Shown: positions 17,057 through 26,343, numbered from the stretch's first letter. The stretch is DNA of 64,000 nt from Anthropogastromicrobium sp963652495 (GCA_963652495.1 CAVJTU010000001.1:41654-105653), one strand, 5' to 3'. Translations and numbers: made by a program. The notes: generated by a model not told the origin, from the sequence alone.

Positions 17057-18002
17057 ACTGAAAAATCACAATGACATAAACGAGCTTCTGGTTGTTGGGG
17101 CTGAACAGGACAATACGCGTCTGGATCGTTTCCTGGCTGATCAATATGAAGAATACACCCGTTCCTTTCTGCAGAAATTGATCGAGCAGGGAAATGTGAG
17201 CGTCAATGGCACACCAGTAAAAAAAAGCGGAATTAAGCTAAGAGAAAGCGATGAGATCTGTGTGAATCTTCCGGCACCACAGCCGCTTGAAGTAGTGGCA
17301 GAGGATATTTTGCTTGATATTTTGTATGAGGACGATGATGTAATTTTGATCAATAAGCCAAAGGGAATGGTCGTGCATCCGGCGGCTGGACACACATCGG
17401 GAACAATTGTCAATGCATTGCTGTATCATTGCAAGGACAGCTTATCTGGTATAAATGGTGTGGTTCGTCCTGGAATCGTTCATCGCATTGACATGGACAC
17501 AACGGGCGTAATCATTGCCTGCAAAAACGATGCCGCACACAATTGCATTGCTGCGCAGCTGAAGGAACACTCCATTACACGGCGCTATTATGCAATTGTT
17601 CATGGCAATTTAAAAGAAGATGAGGGCGTGGTTGACGCACCGATTGGGCGAGATCCGCATAATCGGAAACGCATGGCGATTAACCGTAAGAATGGAAAGA
17701 ATGCGGTGACACACTATAGGGTGTTGGCGCGTTTTGGCCGCTTTACCTGGATTGAGTGCAGGCTGGAAACAGGCCGTACACACCAGATTCGTGTCCATAT
17801 GGCATCCATTGGTCATCCGCTTCTTGGAGATATACTTTACGGACCTGCAAAATGCCCGTATCCGCTTCAGGGACAGACACTTCATGCGTATGTGCTTGGC
17901 TTCATTCATCCGTCCACACAGGAATATATGGAATTTCAGGCACCGCTTCCGGCATACTTTGAGGAATTGCTGCAAAAGCTTCGTCAGTCCGCGAAATCAT
18001 AA
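17049..18002 (+). CDS. RluD-family 23S rRNA pseudouridine synthase
   Basis: A 317-residue RluA/RluD-type enzyme. An S4 domain occupies about residues 17-75 (TRLDRFLADQ, VSVNGTPVKKSG), followed by the catalytic domain with HRIDMDTTGVI holding the catalytic Asp. ETGRTHQIRVHMA and GHPLLGD close the family pattern. The usual partner order lspA-rluD is kept. The exact uridine targets cannot be told from sequence. Confidence 0.93.
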   Translation: MSELKNHNDINELLVVGAEQDNTRLDRFLADQYEEYTRSFLQKLIEQGNVSVNGTPVKKSGIKLRESDEICVNLPAPQPLEVVAEDILLDILYEDDDVILINKPKGMVVHPAAGHTSGTIVNALLYHCKDSLSGINGVVRPGIVHRIDMDTTGVIIACKNDAAHNCIAAQLKEHSITRRYYAIVHGNLKEDEGVVDAPIGRDPHNRKRMAINRKNGKNAVTHYRVLARFGRFTWIECRLETGRTHQIRVHMASIGHPLLGDILYGPAKCPYPLQGQTLHAYVLGFIHPSTQEYMEFQAPLPAYFEELLQKLRQSAKS

Positions 18003-18061
18003 AAACAAACGAACAGCGAAGGCAGGAACGGAAAAATATAACGAGAGAAAGACAGGAATGG

Positions 18062-18748
18062 ATGAATAAAAAACTGATAAAAAAAACGATCACAAAATTT
18101 TTTTCCCCGTGGGGACTGGTACCGCTTTTGATGGCGGTTGCCTGCAATTTTATCATTTACATTGGCTGTAATGTGCTGACCAGAAATTGGCAGCTGCATA
18201 GTCTGGCATTGCCGCTTGATTATGAGATTCCACTTGTTCCGTGGACAATTGTGATTTATTTTGGATGCTATCTGTTCTGGACTGTCAATTATATTTTGAT
18301 ATATCGAAGAAGCAGAGAGTATGCATACCGCTTTTTTATCGCGGACTTTCTGTCGCGAATCGTGTGTTTGGCTTTTTTTGTACTGTATCCGACCACGCTT
18401 GCACGACCAGAGGTGGAGGGCAATGGACTTTTTTGCGCGGCCATCCGCTTTCTCTATAAAGTTGATGCCCCGACAAATTTGTTTCCGTCTATTCATTGCT
18501 TAGTCAGCTGGTTTTGTTTTATTGGCATTGCGAAAGATAATACGATTCCGCACTGGTATCGTTTATTTTCGTTCTTCTTTGCGATAGCCGTATTTGTTTC
18601 TACGCTTACGACAAGACAGCATGTGATATTGGATGTCGCAGGTGGTGCAGCGTTGGCGCAGATTTGCTACTGGATTTCTCAAAAAACGTCATTTTGGAAA
18701 GTGTTTGAAAAAACATTTGACCATCTCAATGGCTTTTTTGCAGAGTGA
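18062..18748 (+). CDS. PAP2-superfamily membrane phosphatase
   Basis: A 228-residue protein with about six membrane helices. LFPSIHCLVSW and TLTTRQHVILDVAGG match PAP2 motifs 2 and 3, with Ile in place of the more usual Gly in PSGH, as seen in inositol-phosphate-transferase-like members. It probably acts on a phospholipid or polyprenyl phosphate at the outer membrane face; the substrate is unknown. ACAGGA precedes the ATG. A strong promoter for the next gene starts 31 bases later. Confidence 0.85.
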   Translation: MNKKLIKKTITKFFSPWGLVPLLMAVACNFIIYIGCNVLTRNWQLHSLALPLDYEIPLVPWTIVIYFGCYLFWTVNYILIYRRSREYAYRFFIADFLSRIVCLAFFVLYPTTLARPEVEGNGLFCAAIRFLYKVDAPTNLFPSIHCLVSWFCFIGIAKDNTIPHWYRLFSFFFAIAVFVSTLTTRQHVILDVAGGAALAQICYWISQKTSFWKVFEKTFDHLNGFFAE

Positions 18749-18778
18749 TACGCACTTAAAAGAATTGTAAGAAAAAAG

Positions 18779-18807
18779 TTGCTTTTCTGTTTGAAATATT
18801 ATATAAT
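18779..18807 (+). promoter_or_regulatory. Sigma-A type promoter
   Basis: TTGCTT, 17-base spacer and TATAAT, about 38 bases ahead of the kinase-like gene. Confidence 0.75.
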
Positions 18808-18845
18808 ACCCTCATAGGGTTTTGAAGATGAAAGGAGTGAATGGT

Positions 18846-19484
18846 ATGACAGGTAATTTAGTGATCACGATAGGCAGAGAGTGTGGAAGCGGCGGACGAC
18901 TGATCGGCAATCGTCTTGCAGAAAAATTGAATATTAAGTGTTATGATAAGGAATTGTTGACTCTGGCAGCAAAAAAGAGTGGATTATGTGAGGAGATTTT
19001 TAAGAGCCATGATGAGAAGCCAACTAGCAGTTTTCTTTATTCATTGGTGATGGACAGTTACTCAATGGGATATTCTACATCATCTTTCATTGATATGCCG
19101 TTGAATCACAAGGTCTTTTTGGCACAGTTTGATACGATCAAGCATCTGGCTGATACTGAGAGCTGCGTTATTGTCGGACGTTGTGCGGATTACGCATTGG
19201 CAGAGTATCCGAATGTATTGAGTGTCTTCATTTCCGGCAACATGGATGATAAGATAAAGTACATATCCAAGCTGTATGACAGGACACCGGAAAAGGCAAA
19301 GGATATTGTTGTGAAAACCGACAAGAAGCGTGCAAATTATTACAATTATTATACCAGCAAGAAGTGGGGCGATGCACGTAGCTACGATGTTTGCTTAAAC
19401 AGCAGTGTGCTCGGATCAGAAGGTACCGTAGATGCGATCTTAGAGATCATTAAGCTGCGTGAGAGAAACAAAGCAGGCAAGTAA
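18846..19484 (+). CDS. Cytidylate kinase-like family protein
   Basis: A 212-residue P-loop protein of the cytidylate kinase-like family (Cytidylate_kin2). TIGRECGSGGRLIGNRLAE holds a variant P-loop with GSGG and no classic GKS/T. CYDKELL, CVIVGRCADYAL and a YYTSKKWGDARSYDVC lid-like region follow. The physiological substrate of this family is unknown. AAAGGAG 7-8 bases upstream supports the ATG at 18846 over the in-frame ATG at 18828. It is a single-gene unit with its own promoter and terminator. Confidence 0.85.
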   Translation: MTGNLVITIGRECGSGGRLIGNRLAEKLNIKCYDKELLTLAAKKSGLCEEIFKSHDEKPTSSFLYSLVMDSYSMGYSTSSFIDMPLNHKVFLAQFDTIKHLADTESCVIVGRCADYALAEYPNVLSVFISGNMDDKIKYISKLYDRTPEKAKDIVVKTDKKRANYYNYYTSKKWGDARSYDVCLNSSVLGSEGTVDAILEIIKLRERNKAGK

Positions 19485-19509
19485 ATAGAGTGAAAAAGTA
19501 AAACATAAA

Positions 19510-19548
19510 AAGCGGGCGGACAGTAAGTAGCTGTTCGCTCGCTTTGAG
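19510..19548 (+). terminator. Stem-loop terminator after the kinase-like gene
   Basis: AAGCGGGCGGACAG pairs with CTGTTCGCTCGCTT (two G-U pairs) around a 7-base loop. Only a weak T-containing tail follows, so some read-through into the fucosidase gene is possible. Confidence 0.7.
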
Positions 19549-19588
19549 ATTTCCGTAAATAAAAATTTAAGTTTGCACAGGAGGAAAA

Positions 19589-21028
19589 ATGTCAGCGATA
19601 TTGCCGGAAGAACTGGAATACGAAAGAAAACTCATAAGCGTTGTGCCAAGCAGCAGGCAGCTTGCACTTGAACAGATGGAGTTTTACGGATTTATCCATT
19701 TTACAGTCAACACATTTACAGATCGTGAATGGGGTGATGGAACCGAGAGCGAATCGGTATTCAATCCCACAGATTTGGATGCCGATGAGTGGGCTGCAAC
19801 AGCTGCCGATGCTGGCATGAAAGGACTTATTTTAACTTGCAAGCATCACGATGGTTTTTGTCTGTGGCCGAGCAAGTATACAAAACACACCGTTGCAGGC
19901 AGTCCATTTCGAGGGGGAAAGGGAGACGTTGTCCGTGAAGTGTCCGATGCCTGCCATCGCCATGGAATAAAGTTTGGTATATATCTGTCACCGTGGGATC
20001 GCAATCATCCAACCTATGGAACAGGTGATTCATATAATGATTACTTTGTCAATCAGCTGACAGAACTTCTGACTGGATATGGCGATATTTTTGCAGTCTG
20101 GTTTGACGGTGCCTGCGGTGAAGGAAAAAATGGCAGAAAACAGGTCTACGACTGGAATCGTTATTATGAGACGATTCGTCGTTTACAGCCGGGTGCCTGC
20201 ATCAGCGTTTGTGGACCGGATGTGCGCTGGTGCGGCAATGAAGCAGGTGATACAAGACCATCAGAATGGAGTGTTGTGCCGCTTCGCACGAAGGATACGG
20301 AAAAGGTAGCCGAGAAGAGCCAGCAGATTGATGAGGAAGGATTTCGTACCAGAAAGCTGACGGCAGCCGATATTGATCTGGGAAGCCGTGAAATCCTTCG
20401 CGGTGAGAAGACTTTAATCTGGTATCCGGCAGAAGTCAATACCTCCATTCGTCCGGGCTGGTTCTATCATGATAGCGAGGATGATAAGGTAAAATCGCTT
20501 GATGAATTGCTTCGCGTTTATTTTAACAGCGTAGGTGGAAATGCTACATTTTTGCTGAATATCCCACCGACAAGAGATGGGCGTATTCACGCAAATGACA
20601 AAGCATGTTTGCATGAACTGGGTGCATTTTTACGCAATGCATTTGCAAAAAATCTTTTCGATCAGGCTGTGATTGATACCGACGCAAAGCAGGCGGCAGA
20701 GGGAACACTTGAAAACATCCGAGAGGATGATGAAAAATCATTTGTTCTGGCCGATGGCGAGCATGAGCTGACTGTTATTGCCAAGTGGAAGACTGTACAG
20801 ACTGTTCGCTATGTTGTGCTGAAGGAAGACATTACAAAAAGCCAGCGTGTAGAGCATTTTGTAATAGAGGCAGCTGATAAGACAGGTGTTTACCAGACCG
20901 TTTATGAGGGAACCGTGATTGGCTATAAGAAGATTGCCTGCATAGAGCCGGTTCAGACAACTTCGCTTCGCTTTCGCATTACAGAGTCTCGTGTGGCACC
21001 GACGCTTCTTTTTATGGGCGTCTATTAA
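19589..21028 (+). CDS. Alpha-L-fucosidase, glycoside hydrolase family 29
   Basis: A 479-residue GH29 enzyme removing L-fucose from glycans. The (beta/alpha)8 domain contains FIHFTVNTFTDREWG, TCKHHDGFCLWPSKYT and DIFAVWFDGACG, in which the Asp of FDG near residue 173 is the catalytic nucleophile. A C-terminal beta-sandwich domain starts around residue 360. There is no signal peptide, so it acts inside the cell on imported oligosaccharides. CAGGAGG precedes the ATG. No sugar transporter or regulator is adjacent. Confidence 0.93.
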   Translation: MSAILPEELEYERKLISVVPSSRQLALEQMEFYGFIHFTVNTFTDREWGDGTESESVFNPTDLDADEWAATAADAGMKGLILTCKHHDGFCLWPSKYTKHTVAGSPFRGGKGDVVREVSDACHRHGIKFGIYLSPWDRNHPTYGTGDSYNDYFVNQLTELLTGYGDIFAVWFDGACGEGKNGRKQVYDWNRYYETIRRLQPGACISVCGPDVRWCGNEAGDTRPSEWSVVPLRTKDTEKVAEKSQQIDEEGFRTRKLTAADIDLGSREILRGEKTLIWYPAEVNTSIRPGWFYHDSEDDKVKSLDELLRVYFNSVGGNATFLLNIPPTRDGRIHANDKACLHELGAFLRNAFAKNLFDQAVIDTDAKQAAEGTLENIREDDEKSFVLADGEHELTVIAKWKTVQTVRYVVLKEDITKSQRVEHFVIEAADKTGVYQTVYEGTVIGYKKIACIEPVQTTSLRFRITESRVAPTLLFMGVY

Positions 21029-21042
21029 AATTAAGTATAGAA

Positions 21043-21095
21043 TATGCCAGACTTTGCTGAAAGCAGATATATCTGTCTATGCGAAGTCTGGCATA
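21043..21095. other. Long inverted repeat after the fucosidase gene
   Basis: TATGCCAGACTTTGC (21043-21057) pairs with GCGAAGTCTGGCATA (21081-21095), and the loop holds CAGATATATCTG, a perfect palindrome. No T-run follows on the + strand. It may terminate the fucosidase transcript or be a regulatory hairpin. Confidence 0.6.
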
Positions 21096-21147
21096 AATTA
21101 TGCTTGTGATACATAGATTGGCATAAGAATAAAAGTGAGTCAGTGCC

Positions 21148-21477
21148 ATGAAACGAAAATCAGGGAGACGAACACGAACCCAGAAAAAGCATCGTGTTCA
21201 GAGAAATTCAAGGATACGCCAAACAGAGCATATCGTGGATTGTCTTCACCTGCCGAAGGATGTTGTGATGGGCGCAGAACTTACACAGCTTTTGGGCAAT
21301 CGGGAAATGCAGGTGCGCAATTTTAAAAGGCTTCTTTCCTGCCAGGAAAATGAAATCTGTATTCTGGCTGGGAGGCATCGTATCCGGATTACAGGGCGGT
21401 ATCTGGTGATGGCTTATTTTGCGGCAGAAGAGGTCAAGGTCACTGGCTGCATTGAATCGATCTGCTATGAGGAGTGA
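21148..21477 (+). CDS. yqfC: YabP/YqfC-family sporulation protein
   Basis: A 109-residue protein with a basic N-terminal 25 residues, then HIVDCLHLPKDVVMGAELTQLLG and RHRIRITGRYLVMAYF, typical of YqfC. In Bacillus subtilis yqfC is a sigma-E gene expressed in the mother cell, next to yqfD and phoH. The same order is kept here. The ribosome site is weak. A repeat element separates it from yqfD. Confidence 0.85.
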   Translation: MKRKSGRRTRTQKKHRVQRNSRIRQTEHIVDCLHLPKDVVMGAELTQLLGNREMQVRNFKRLLSCQENEICILAGRHRIRITGRYLVMAYFAAEEVKVTGCIESICYEE

Positions 21478-21489
21478 TATGCATAAGAT

Positions 21490-21533
21490 GATGCCAGGGT
21501 TAAAAGGTCAGAAAGCATTTTGACCCCAACATC
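21490..21533 (+). repeat. MITE-like element, short form, exact 7-bp flanking repeats
   Basis: A 44-bp palindromic copy starting GATGCCAGGGTT and ending GACCCCAACATC. It is flanked on both sides by ATAAGAT (21483-21489 and 21534-21540), a perfect target-site duplication. It interrupts the yqfC-yqfD intergenic space. Confidence 0.88.
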
Positions 21534-21581
21534 ATAAGATAGCACTAACGAACATATCTGCAATATCATAGACAAAATGGA

Positions 21582-22841
21582 ATGGACGGTGAAGGCATGG
21601 AACTGGGATGGACTAACCGGATTCAAATTTGCGTGAGCGGATCTGAGACAGAACGTTTTTTCAATATGGCATCCTTTCATGGCATGATTTTATATCAGGT
21701 GCGCCGGACATCGGACGGTATAGAAGCAAATGTAAAGGCAAAGGATATGGGAAAGCTGTGCCGCCTGAGGACGAAGACAGGTGTTTCGATTCATATCATT
21801 GAAAAACGCGGTCTTTATTTTTTGTGGAAAAAGACAAGAAAACGACGTGTGGGCATTGCATGTGGCATTTTGTCGTTTGTGGTTCTGTACGTGATGTCGT
21901 TATTTGTGTGGGATATTGAGTTTGGAGGCAATGTGCGCTATACGGACAGCTACTTGCTCTCATTTGTCAAAGAGGAGGGCTTTTATCCCGGCATGCGAAT
22001 TTCAGATGTTGTGTGCGATGTGCTTGAAAAACGGCTGCGAAACGAATTTAATGACATTACATGGGTGTCAGCGCGCCTTGAGGGAACGAGGCTCGTTGTT
22101 GAGATTGAGGAAAATAATACCGCTGCGGTAAAGATACAGGAAGAAGAGCCATGCAGCATACGCGCCTCAAAAAGTGGTATCGTTATGAGAATGGTGACAA
22201 GGCGCGGTACACCACTCGTCAAAAAGGGCGACGCGGTAGTCGCAGGCGATGTTCTTGTGTCTGGTCATATCCCAATTTACAATGATTCCCAGGAAATCAT
22301 TGCATATGAGCAGACAAACGCCTCAGCGGATGTGTGGATTGATTATGAAGAAACAGTCGAAATCAAAATACCCCGGAATCAGACGATTCGGTATTATACC
22401 TCCGAACGCGTACTTCCCGGGCTTATTTTGTTTGGACATCGTTTTTGTCTGCCCGGCAGTCTGTCAACTTCAAAGGCAAGTTCAAATGAAATTTCAAGTT
22501 CGGACGCAGCGAACGCATCGCAGGAGAATGAGCTGCAGCAGGAACTGTATATTGAGCAGCACCAATGGAAGCTTTTCGACAATTTTTATCTGCCATTTTA
22601 TTCAGAAGAATACCGGCGGCTTTCCTACGAAACGCTACAGATTTCCTATGATGATGAACAATTAAAAGAGCAGGCCAATCAAAAATATCTTGAATTTATT
22701 GTTCAATTAGAAAAATTAGGGGTGGAAATAATTGAAAATAATGTTACAATAGAAAGCGAACCTGATGCGTATCGAATGAAGGTACGATTTCTTCTTGAAG
22801 AGAATGCAGTAAAGAGTAGTGAACTCGAAACTCAGGGATAA
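21582..22841 (+). CDS. yqfD: YqfD-family sporulation membrane protein
   Basis: A 419-residue protein of the YqfD family. A soluble N-terminal part is followed by one membrane helix (about residues 87-106, IACGILSFVVLYVMSLFVW), then IEFGGNVRYTD and a long outside domain with SGIVMRMVTRRGTPLVKKGDAV. Residues 300-320 are Ser/Asn/Glu rich. YqfD is needed for sporulation in Bacillus but its mechanism is not known. An alternative ATG at 21597 (MELGWTNR) is equally possible. Confidence 0.88.
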   Translation: MDGEGMELGWTNRIQICVSGSETERFFNMASFHGMILYQVRRTSDGIEANVKAKDMGKLCRLRTKTGVSIHIIEKRGLYFLWKKTRKRRVGIACGILSFVVLYVMSLFVWDIEFGGNVRYTDSYLLSFVKEEGFYPGMRISDVVCDVLEKRLRNEFNDITWVSARLEGTRLVVEIEENNTAAVKIQEEEPCSIRASKSGIVMRMVTRRGTPLVKKGDAVVAGDVLVSGHIPIYNDSQEIIAYEQTNASADVWIDYEETVEIKIPRNQTIRYYTSERVLPGLILFGHRFCLPGSLSTSKASSNEISSSDAANASQENELQQELYIEQHQWKLFDNFYLPFYSEEYRRLSYETLQISYDDEQLKEQANQKYLEFIVQLEKLGVEIIENNVTIESEPDAYRMKVRFLLEENAVKSSELETQG

Positions 22842-22916
22842 GAGATGGAAAGAATCAAGAGGCGTCTGTTCATCAGGAATCACAAAACAAGAGTAGCAAG
22901 TTAGAGAGGTTAATGT

Positions 22917-23954
22917 ATGAGTGTTGCGCAAGCAGTTATGGAAATACCAGCTGCCCATCAGCTGAATGTATTTGGACAGTTTGACTGTAATATAAAGAAG
23001 ATAGAGCGTGCGTTCGGTGTAACGTTTGTCAACCGTGGCGATACGGTCCGTCTGTCTGGAACACAAGAGGCAGTGGGCAAGGCGCGAAGTGTTGTAGATA
23101 CGCTGCTTGAGCTGTCCCGCAGAGGAAACACCGTGACAGAGCAGAATGTCGATTATACGATTGCGATGTCCTTTTCAGAGAAGAGCAATGAAGTACTTGA
23201 AATCGACAATGACATCATCTGCCGCACGATTGCGGGAAAGCCGGTAAAGCCAAAGACCGTTGGACAGAAACAGTATGTAGATGCCATTCGGAATAAGATG
23301 GTCGTCTTCGGTGTTGGCCCGGCGGGAACTGGAAAAACCTATCTTGCAATGGCGATGGCGATTGACGCATTCAAAAAGCAGGAGGTCAGCCGCATTATTC
23401 TGACTCGTCCGGCAATTGAGGCAGGCGAGAAGCTGGGATTTCTTCCGGGTGATTTACAGAGTAAGATTGACCCGTATCTGCGTCCGCTGTATGATGCTTT
23501 ATATCAGATTATGGGAGCAGAGAGCTTTCTAAACAATCAGGAGAAAGGTCTGATCGAGGTTGCGCCGCTTGCATACATGCGAGGACGTACTCTTGATAAT
23601 TCCTATATCATACTGGATGAGGCACAGAATACTACACCGGCTCAGATGAAGATGTTTCTGACTCGTATCGGTTTTGGTTCTAAGGTTATCATCACAGGTG
23701 ATATGACGCAAAAGGATCTTCCGGCAGGTACACCGTCCGGTTTGGATGTGGCAATTAAGGTTCTAAAGAACGTAGACGATATTGGGTTTGTCTATCTGGA
23801 TAATCGCGATGTTGTTCGCCATCCGCTTGTTCAGAAAATCGTAAAGGCATACGAGGAGTATGAGAACAAGCAAAATAGTAAAAAGCGTGTGCAGGAGCAT
23901 GCAAAGGAGGCAGATGCGCTGCACCCGGAAAAAACGAGAAAGCCAAGAGGCTGA
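22917..23954 (+). CDS. phoH: PhoH-like ATPase
   Basis: A 345-residue P-loop ATPase of the PhoH family with an N-terminal KH-like part (residues 1-80). GPAGTGKTYLAMAMAIDAF is the Walker A motif near residue 140 and YIILDEAQNTTPAQMKMFLTR is Walker B. PhoH proteins are linked to RNA metabolism and are usually beside ybeY, as here. AGAGG precedes the ATG. The intervening membrane HD-hydrolase gene (pgpH) common in this cluster is absent. Confidence 0.93.
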   Translation: MSVAQAVMEIPAAHQLNVFGQFDCNIKKIERAFGVTFVNRGDTVRLSGTQEAVGKARSVVDTLLELSRRGNTVTEQNVDYTIAMSFSEKSNEVLEIDNDIICRTIAGKPVKPKTVGQKQYVDAIRNKMVVFGVGPAGTGKTYLAMAMAIDAFKKQEVSRIILTRPAIEAGEKLGFLPGDLQSKIDPYLRPLYDALYQIMGAESFLNNQEKGLIEVAPLAYMRGRTLDNSYIILDEAQNTTPAQMKMFLTRIGFGSKVIITGDMTQKDLPAGTPSGLDVAIKVLKNVDDIGFVYLDNRDVVRHPLVQKIVKAYEEYENKQNSKKRVQEHAKEADALHPEKTRKPRG

Positions 23955-23964
23955 TGGAGAGAGT

Positions 23965-24462
23965 ATGACAATTACAATTGAGAATGAAGCTTCAAAGGAA
24001 CTGCCATTTGACTACAAGGCGCTGATTGAGCGCGTAGTCATGGGCTGTATGGATTATGAGAAGTGTCCGTATGAGGCAGAAGTGAACGTACTTTTGACAA
24101 ATAATGGAGAAATTCATGCGATCAACAAAGAGTACAGGGGAATTGACCGTCCGACTGATGTGCTGTCTTTTCCAATGGTGGACTACAGCAAGCCGTCCGA
24201 TTTTGAACCGTTGGAGGATGCCTCTGAAGATTATTTTAACTTTGAGACAGGAGAGTTGGTACTTGGTGATATCATCATCTCTGTGGACAAGGTATACGAA
24301 CAGGCTGAAAGCTACGGTCATTCATTAGAGCGCGAGTTGGGCTTTTTGGTTGCACACAGTATGCTTCATTTGTTTGGCTATGATCATATGGAAGAAGAAG
24401 AACGCGAGCAGATGGAGGCTCGCCAGAGAGAGATATTGAACGGATTATCAATTCTCAGATAA
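23965..24462 (+). CDS. ybeY: Endoribonuclease YbeY (rRNA maturation factor)
   Basis: A 165-residue metal-dependent RNase that takes part in 16S rRNA 3'-end maturation and ribosome quality control. HSMLHLFGYDH supplies the three zinc-binding histidines. YRGIDRPTDVLSFPM is also typical. The ATG at 23965 is preceded by GGAG and lies 10 bases after phoH. There are no usual followers such as dgkA or era; a flippase gene comes next. Confidence 0.95.
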   Translation: MTITIENEASKELPFDYKALIERVVMGCMDYEKCPYEAEVNVLLTNNGEIHAINKEYRGIDRPTDVLSFPMVDYSKPSDFEPLEDASEDYFNFETGELVLGDIIISVDKVYEQAESYGHSLERELGFLVAHSMLHLFGYDHMEEEEREQMEARQREILNGLSILR

Positions 24463-24510
24463 GCCGTGGGGAAGATTCCTTATTTAGCGGCAGGAAAGGG
24501 AAGATTTGTA

Positions 24511-26148
24511 ATGGAAAAAAAGAAAAATGATTTTATCGCGCAGGGAAGTATTCTTGCGATTGCGTCGATATTAGTGCGCGTCATGGGAATGATTTATCGT
24601 ATTCCGATGACGGCAATCATCGGAGATAAGGGAAATGGATTTTACTCGTATGCATACAGCGTCTATACAATTTTGCTGTTGCTATCGTCATACAGTCTCC
24701 CGCTCGCTGTGTCAAAGATGGTTTCTGCCAAAGTACAGCTTGGACAGTGGCGCAATGTAAAGAGAGTTCTCATCTGTGCAATTGTATTTGCAATTGGTAT
24801 TGGTACTACATTTGGTCTGATTGTGCTTGTTGGCGCACAGTTTTTTACAAAGGTGTTTTTCCACAGTGAACTCGCAGCAGTCGCGCTTCGTTTTATGGCA
24901 CCAACCATTTTAATTATGGCATTACTTGGTGTATTCCGTGGATTTTTCCAGGGACTTCAAAATACGCTTCCGACAGCTATTTCACAGATTATAGAAGGTC
25001 TGATCAATGCAATCATGTCCGTGGTGTTTGCGTATTTTCTGTTTGATTTCGGCCATGGAATGGATGTCGCAAACGGTACAGCTGATTTAGGCTATGCGTG
25101 GGGTGCTGCAGGTGGTGCCATCGGAACAGGTGCTGGTGCACTTGCAGGATTGCTCTTTTGTTTTATCCTGTTCGTGGCATACCGCAAGATTCTGGCAGTC
25201 AACATCAGCCGCGATAAGACCGGCACTCAGCAGGATTATAGAGATATTTTTCGCTTGATGCTGTCAATCGCACTGCCGGTTATCTTAAGTACCGCATTGT
25301 ATAATTTGATTGAACTGGTAGATGGAAGTTTATTTAATAATATTATGGCATCCAGGGGACTGGAGGATGTAAAGGACAGTATGTGGGGGGCTTACAATGC
25401 GAAAGCGCTGCTGTTAGTTCATATTCCGGTATCCATTTCCTCTGCGATGGCGGTATCACTTGTTCCGACACTGACAGCTGCATATGCACTCGGAGATGAG
25501 CAGACAGCAAAGTCGAAGGTAAATGCGATTCTTCGATTCATCTCGATTCTGGCATTTCCGTCCGCAGTTGGTCTGCTTGTATTGGCAAATCCGATTATTA
25601 AGACCTTGTTCTCAAGTGATACCAGTTCCGCAAGCACCTATCTTCAGGTTGTTTGCCCGGCAGTTATCACATTCTCCTTCTCTACAATCACAAACTCCAT
25701 CCTTCAGGGAATCGACCGCATGAATCTTCCAGTATGCCATTCACTGATTGCGATGGCTGTTCATGTTGTAGTATTGCTGATTCTTTGCCTTGGCTTTAAC
25801 CTGAGTATCTACGGCGTTATCATTAGCTATGTGATCTATGCGCTCGTGATTACGATCCTGAATTTCTATTCCATCAAGAAGATTTTGGGATATCGCCCGG
25901 ACATAATGATGTTATTTATAAAACCGGCAATATCATCCGCGGTCATGGGTATTGTATGCTTTGGATGGTATCAACTGCTTTATCCATTTTTAGGAAAGGC
26001 AATTACAATGCTGATATCAATAGTCGTGGCAGTGATTGTCTACTTTGCAGTTGCCATTAAGATCAAGCTGCTTACTGAGGATGTAATGAGTGGTCTGCCG
26101 AAGGGTCAGTTGCTCGTTCGCATTGCAAAGAAATGCAGGCTTTTGTAA
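24511..26148 (+). CDS. SpoVB/Wzx-type polysaccharide flippase (MOP superfamily)
   Basis: A 545-residue protein with about 14 membrane helices. QGSILAIASILVRVMGMIYRIPM near the start and GFFQGLQNTLPTAISQIIEG match SpoVB-like members of the MOP exporter superfamily. These proteins move lipid-linked glycans or lipid II across the membrane; SpoVB itself is needed for spore cortex. The nearby yqfC and yqfD genes fit a sporulation link, though a general lipid II flippase role is possible. AAAGGG lies about ten bases before the ATG. Confidence 0.87.
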   Translation: MEKKKNDFIAQGSILAIASILVRVMGMIYRIPMTAIIGDKGNGFYSYAYSVYTILLLLSSYSLPLAVSKMVSAKVQLGQWRNVKRVLICAIVFAIGIGTTFGLIVLVGAQFFTKVFFHSELAAVALRFMAPTILIMALLGVFRGFFQGLQNTLPTAISQIIEGLINAIMSVVFAYFLFDFGHGMDVANGTADLGYAWGAAGGAIGTGAGALAGLLFCFILFVAYRKILAVNISRDKTGTQQDYRDIFRLMLSIALPVILSTALYNLIELVDGSLFNNIMASRGLEDVKDSMWGAYNAKALLLVHIPVSISSAMAVSLVPTLTAAYALGDEQTAKSKVNAILRFISILAFPSAVGLLVLANPIIKTLFSSDTSSASTYLQVVCPAVITFSFSTITNSILQGIDRMNLPVCHSLIAMAVHVVVLLILCLGFNLSIYGVIISYVIYALVITILNFYSIKKILGYRPDIMMLFIKPAISSAVMGIVCFGWYQLLYPFLGKAITMLISIVVAVIVYFAVAIKIKLLTEDVMSGLPKGQLLVRIAKKCRLL

Positions 26149-26157
26149 ATTGTTACT

Positions 26158-26226
26158 GATACCAGGGTCAAAAGGTCAAAAAGCCGATGCAAGCTTGCTT
26201 GCAAGAGGTCTTTTGACCCCAACATT
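26158..26226 (+). repeat. MITE-like element, long form
   Basis: A forward copy starting GATACCAGGGTC and ending GACCCCAACATT, with the extra core GATGCAAGCTTGCTTGC inserted. Flanks ATTGTTACT and ATTATTGCT match at 7 of 9 positions, a possible degraded duplication. Confidence 0.8.
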
Positions 26227-26240
26227 ATTATTGCTATAAA
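26213..26240 (+). promoter_or_regulatory. Putative promoter whose -35 lies in the repeat
   Basis: TTGACC at 26213-26218 is inside the repeat arm, a 16-base spacer follows and TATAAA (preceded by TGC) lies at 26235-26240. It would drive the 26344-28142 genes with a leader of about 97 bases. Confidence 0.45.
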
Positions 26241-26343
26241 TTCTGTAAAACAGGAATAATCAGATGAAAACGAATCCATACTTTACATAAGGAAAAATAA
26301 TTGGAACCGATACAAAATATGTGTCGGGAAAGGTGATGCTTGT

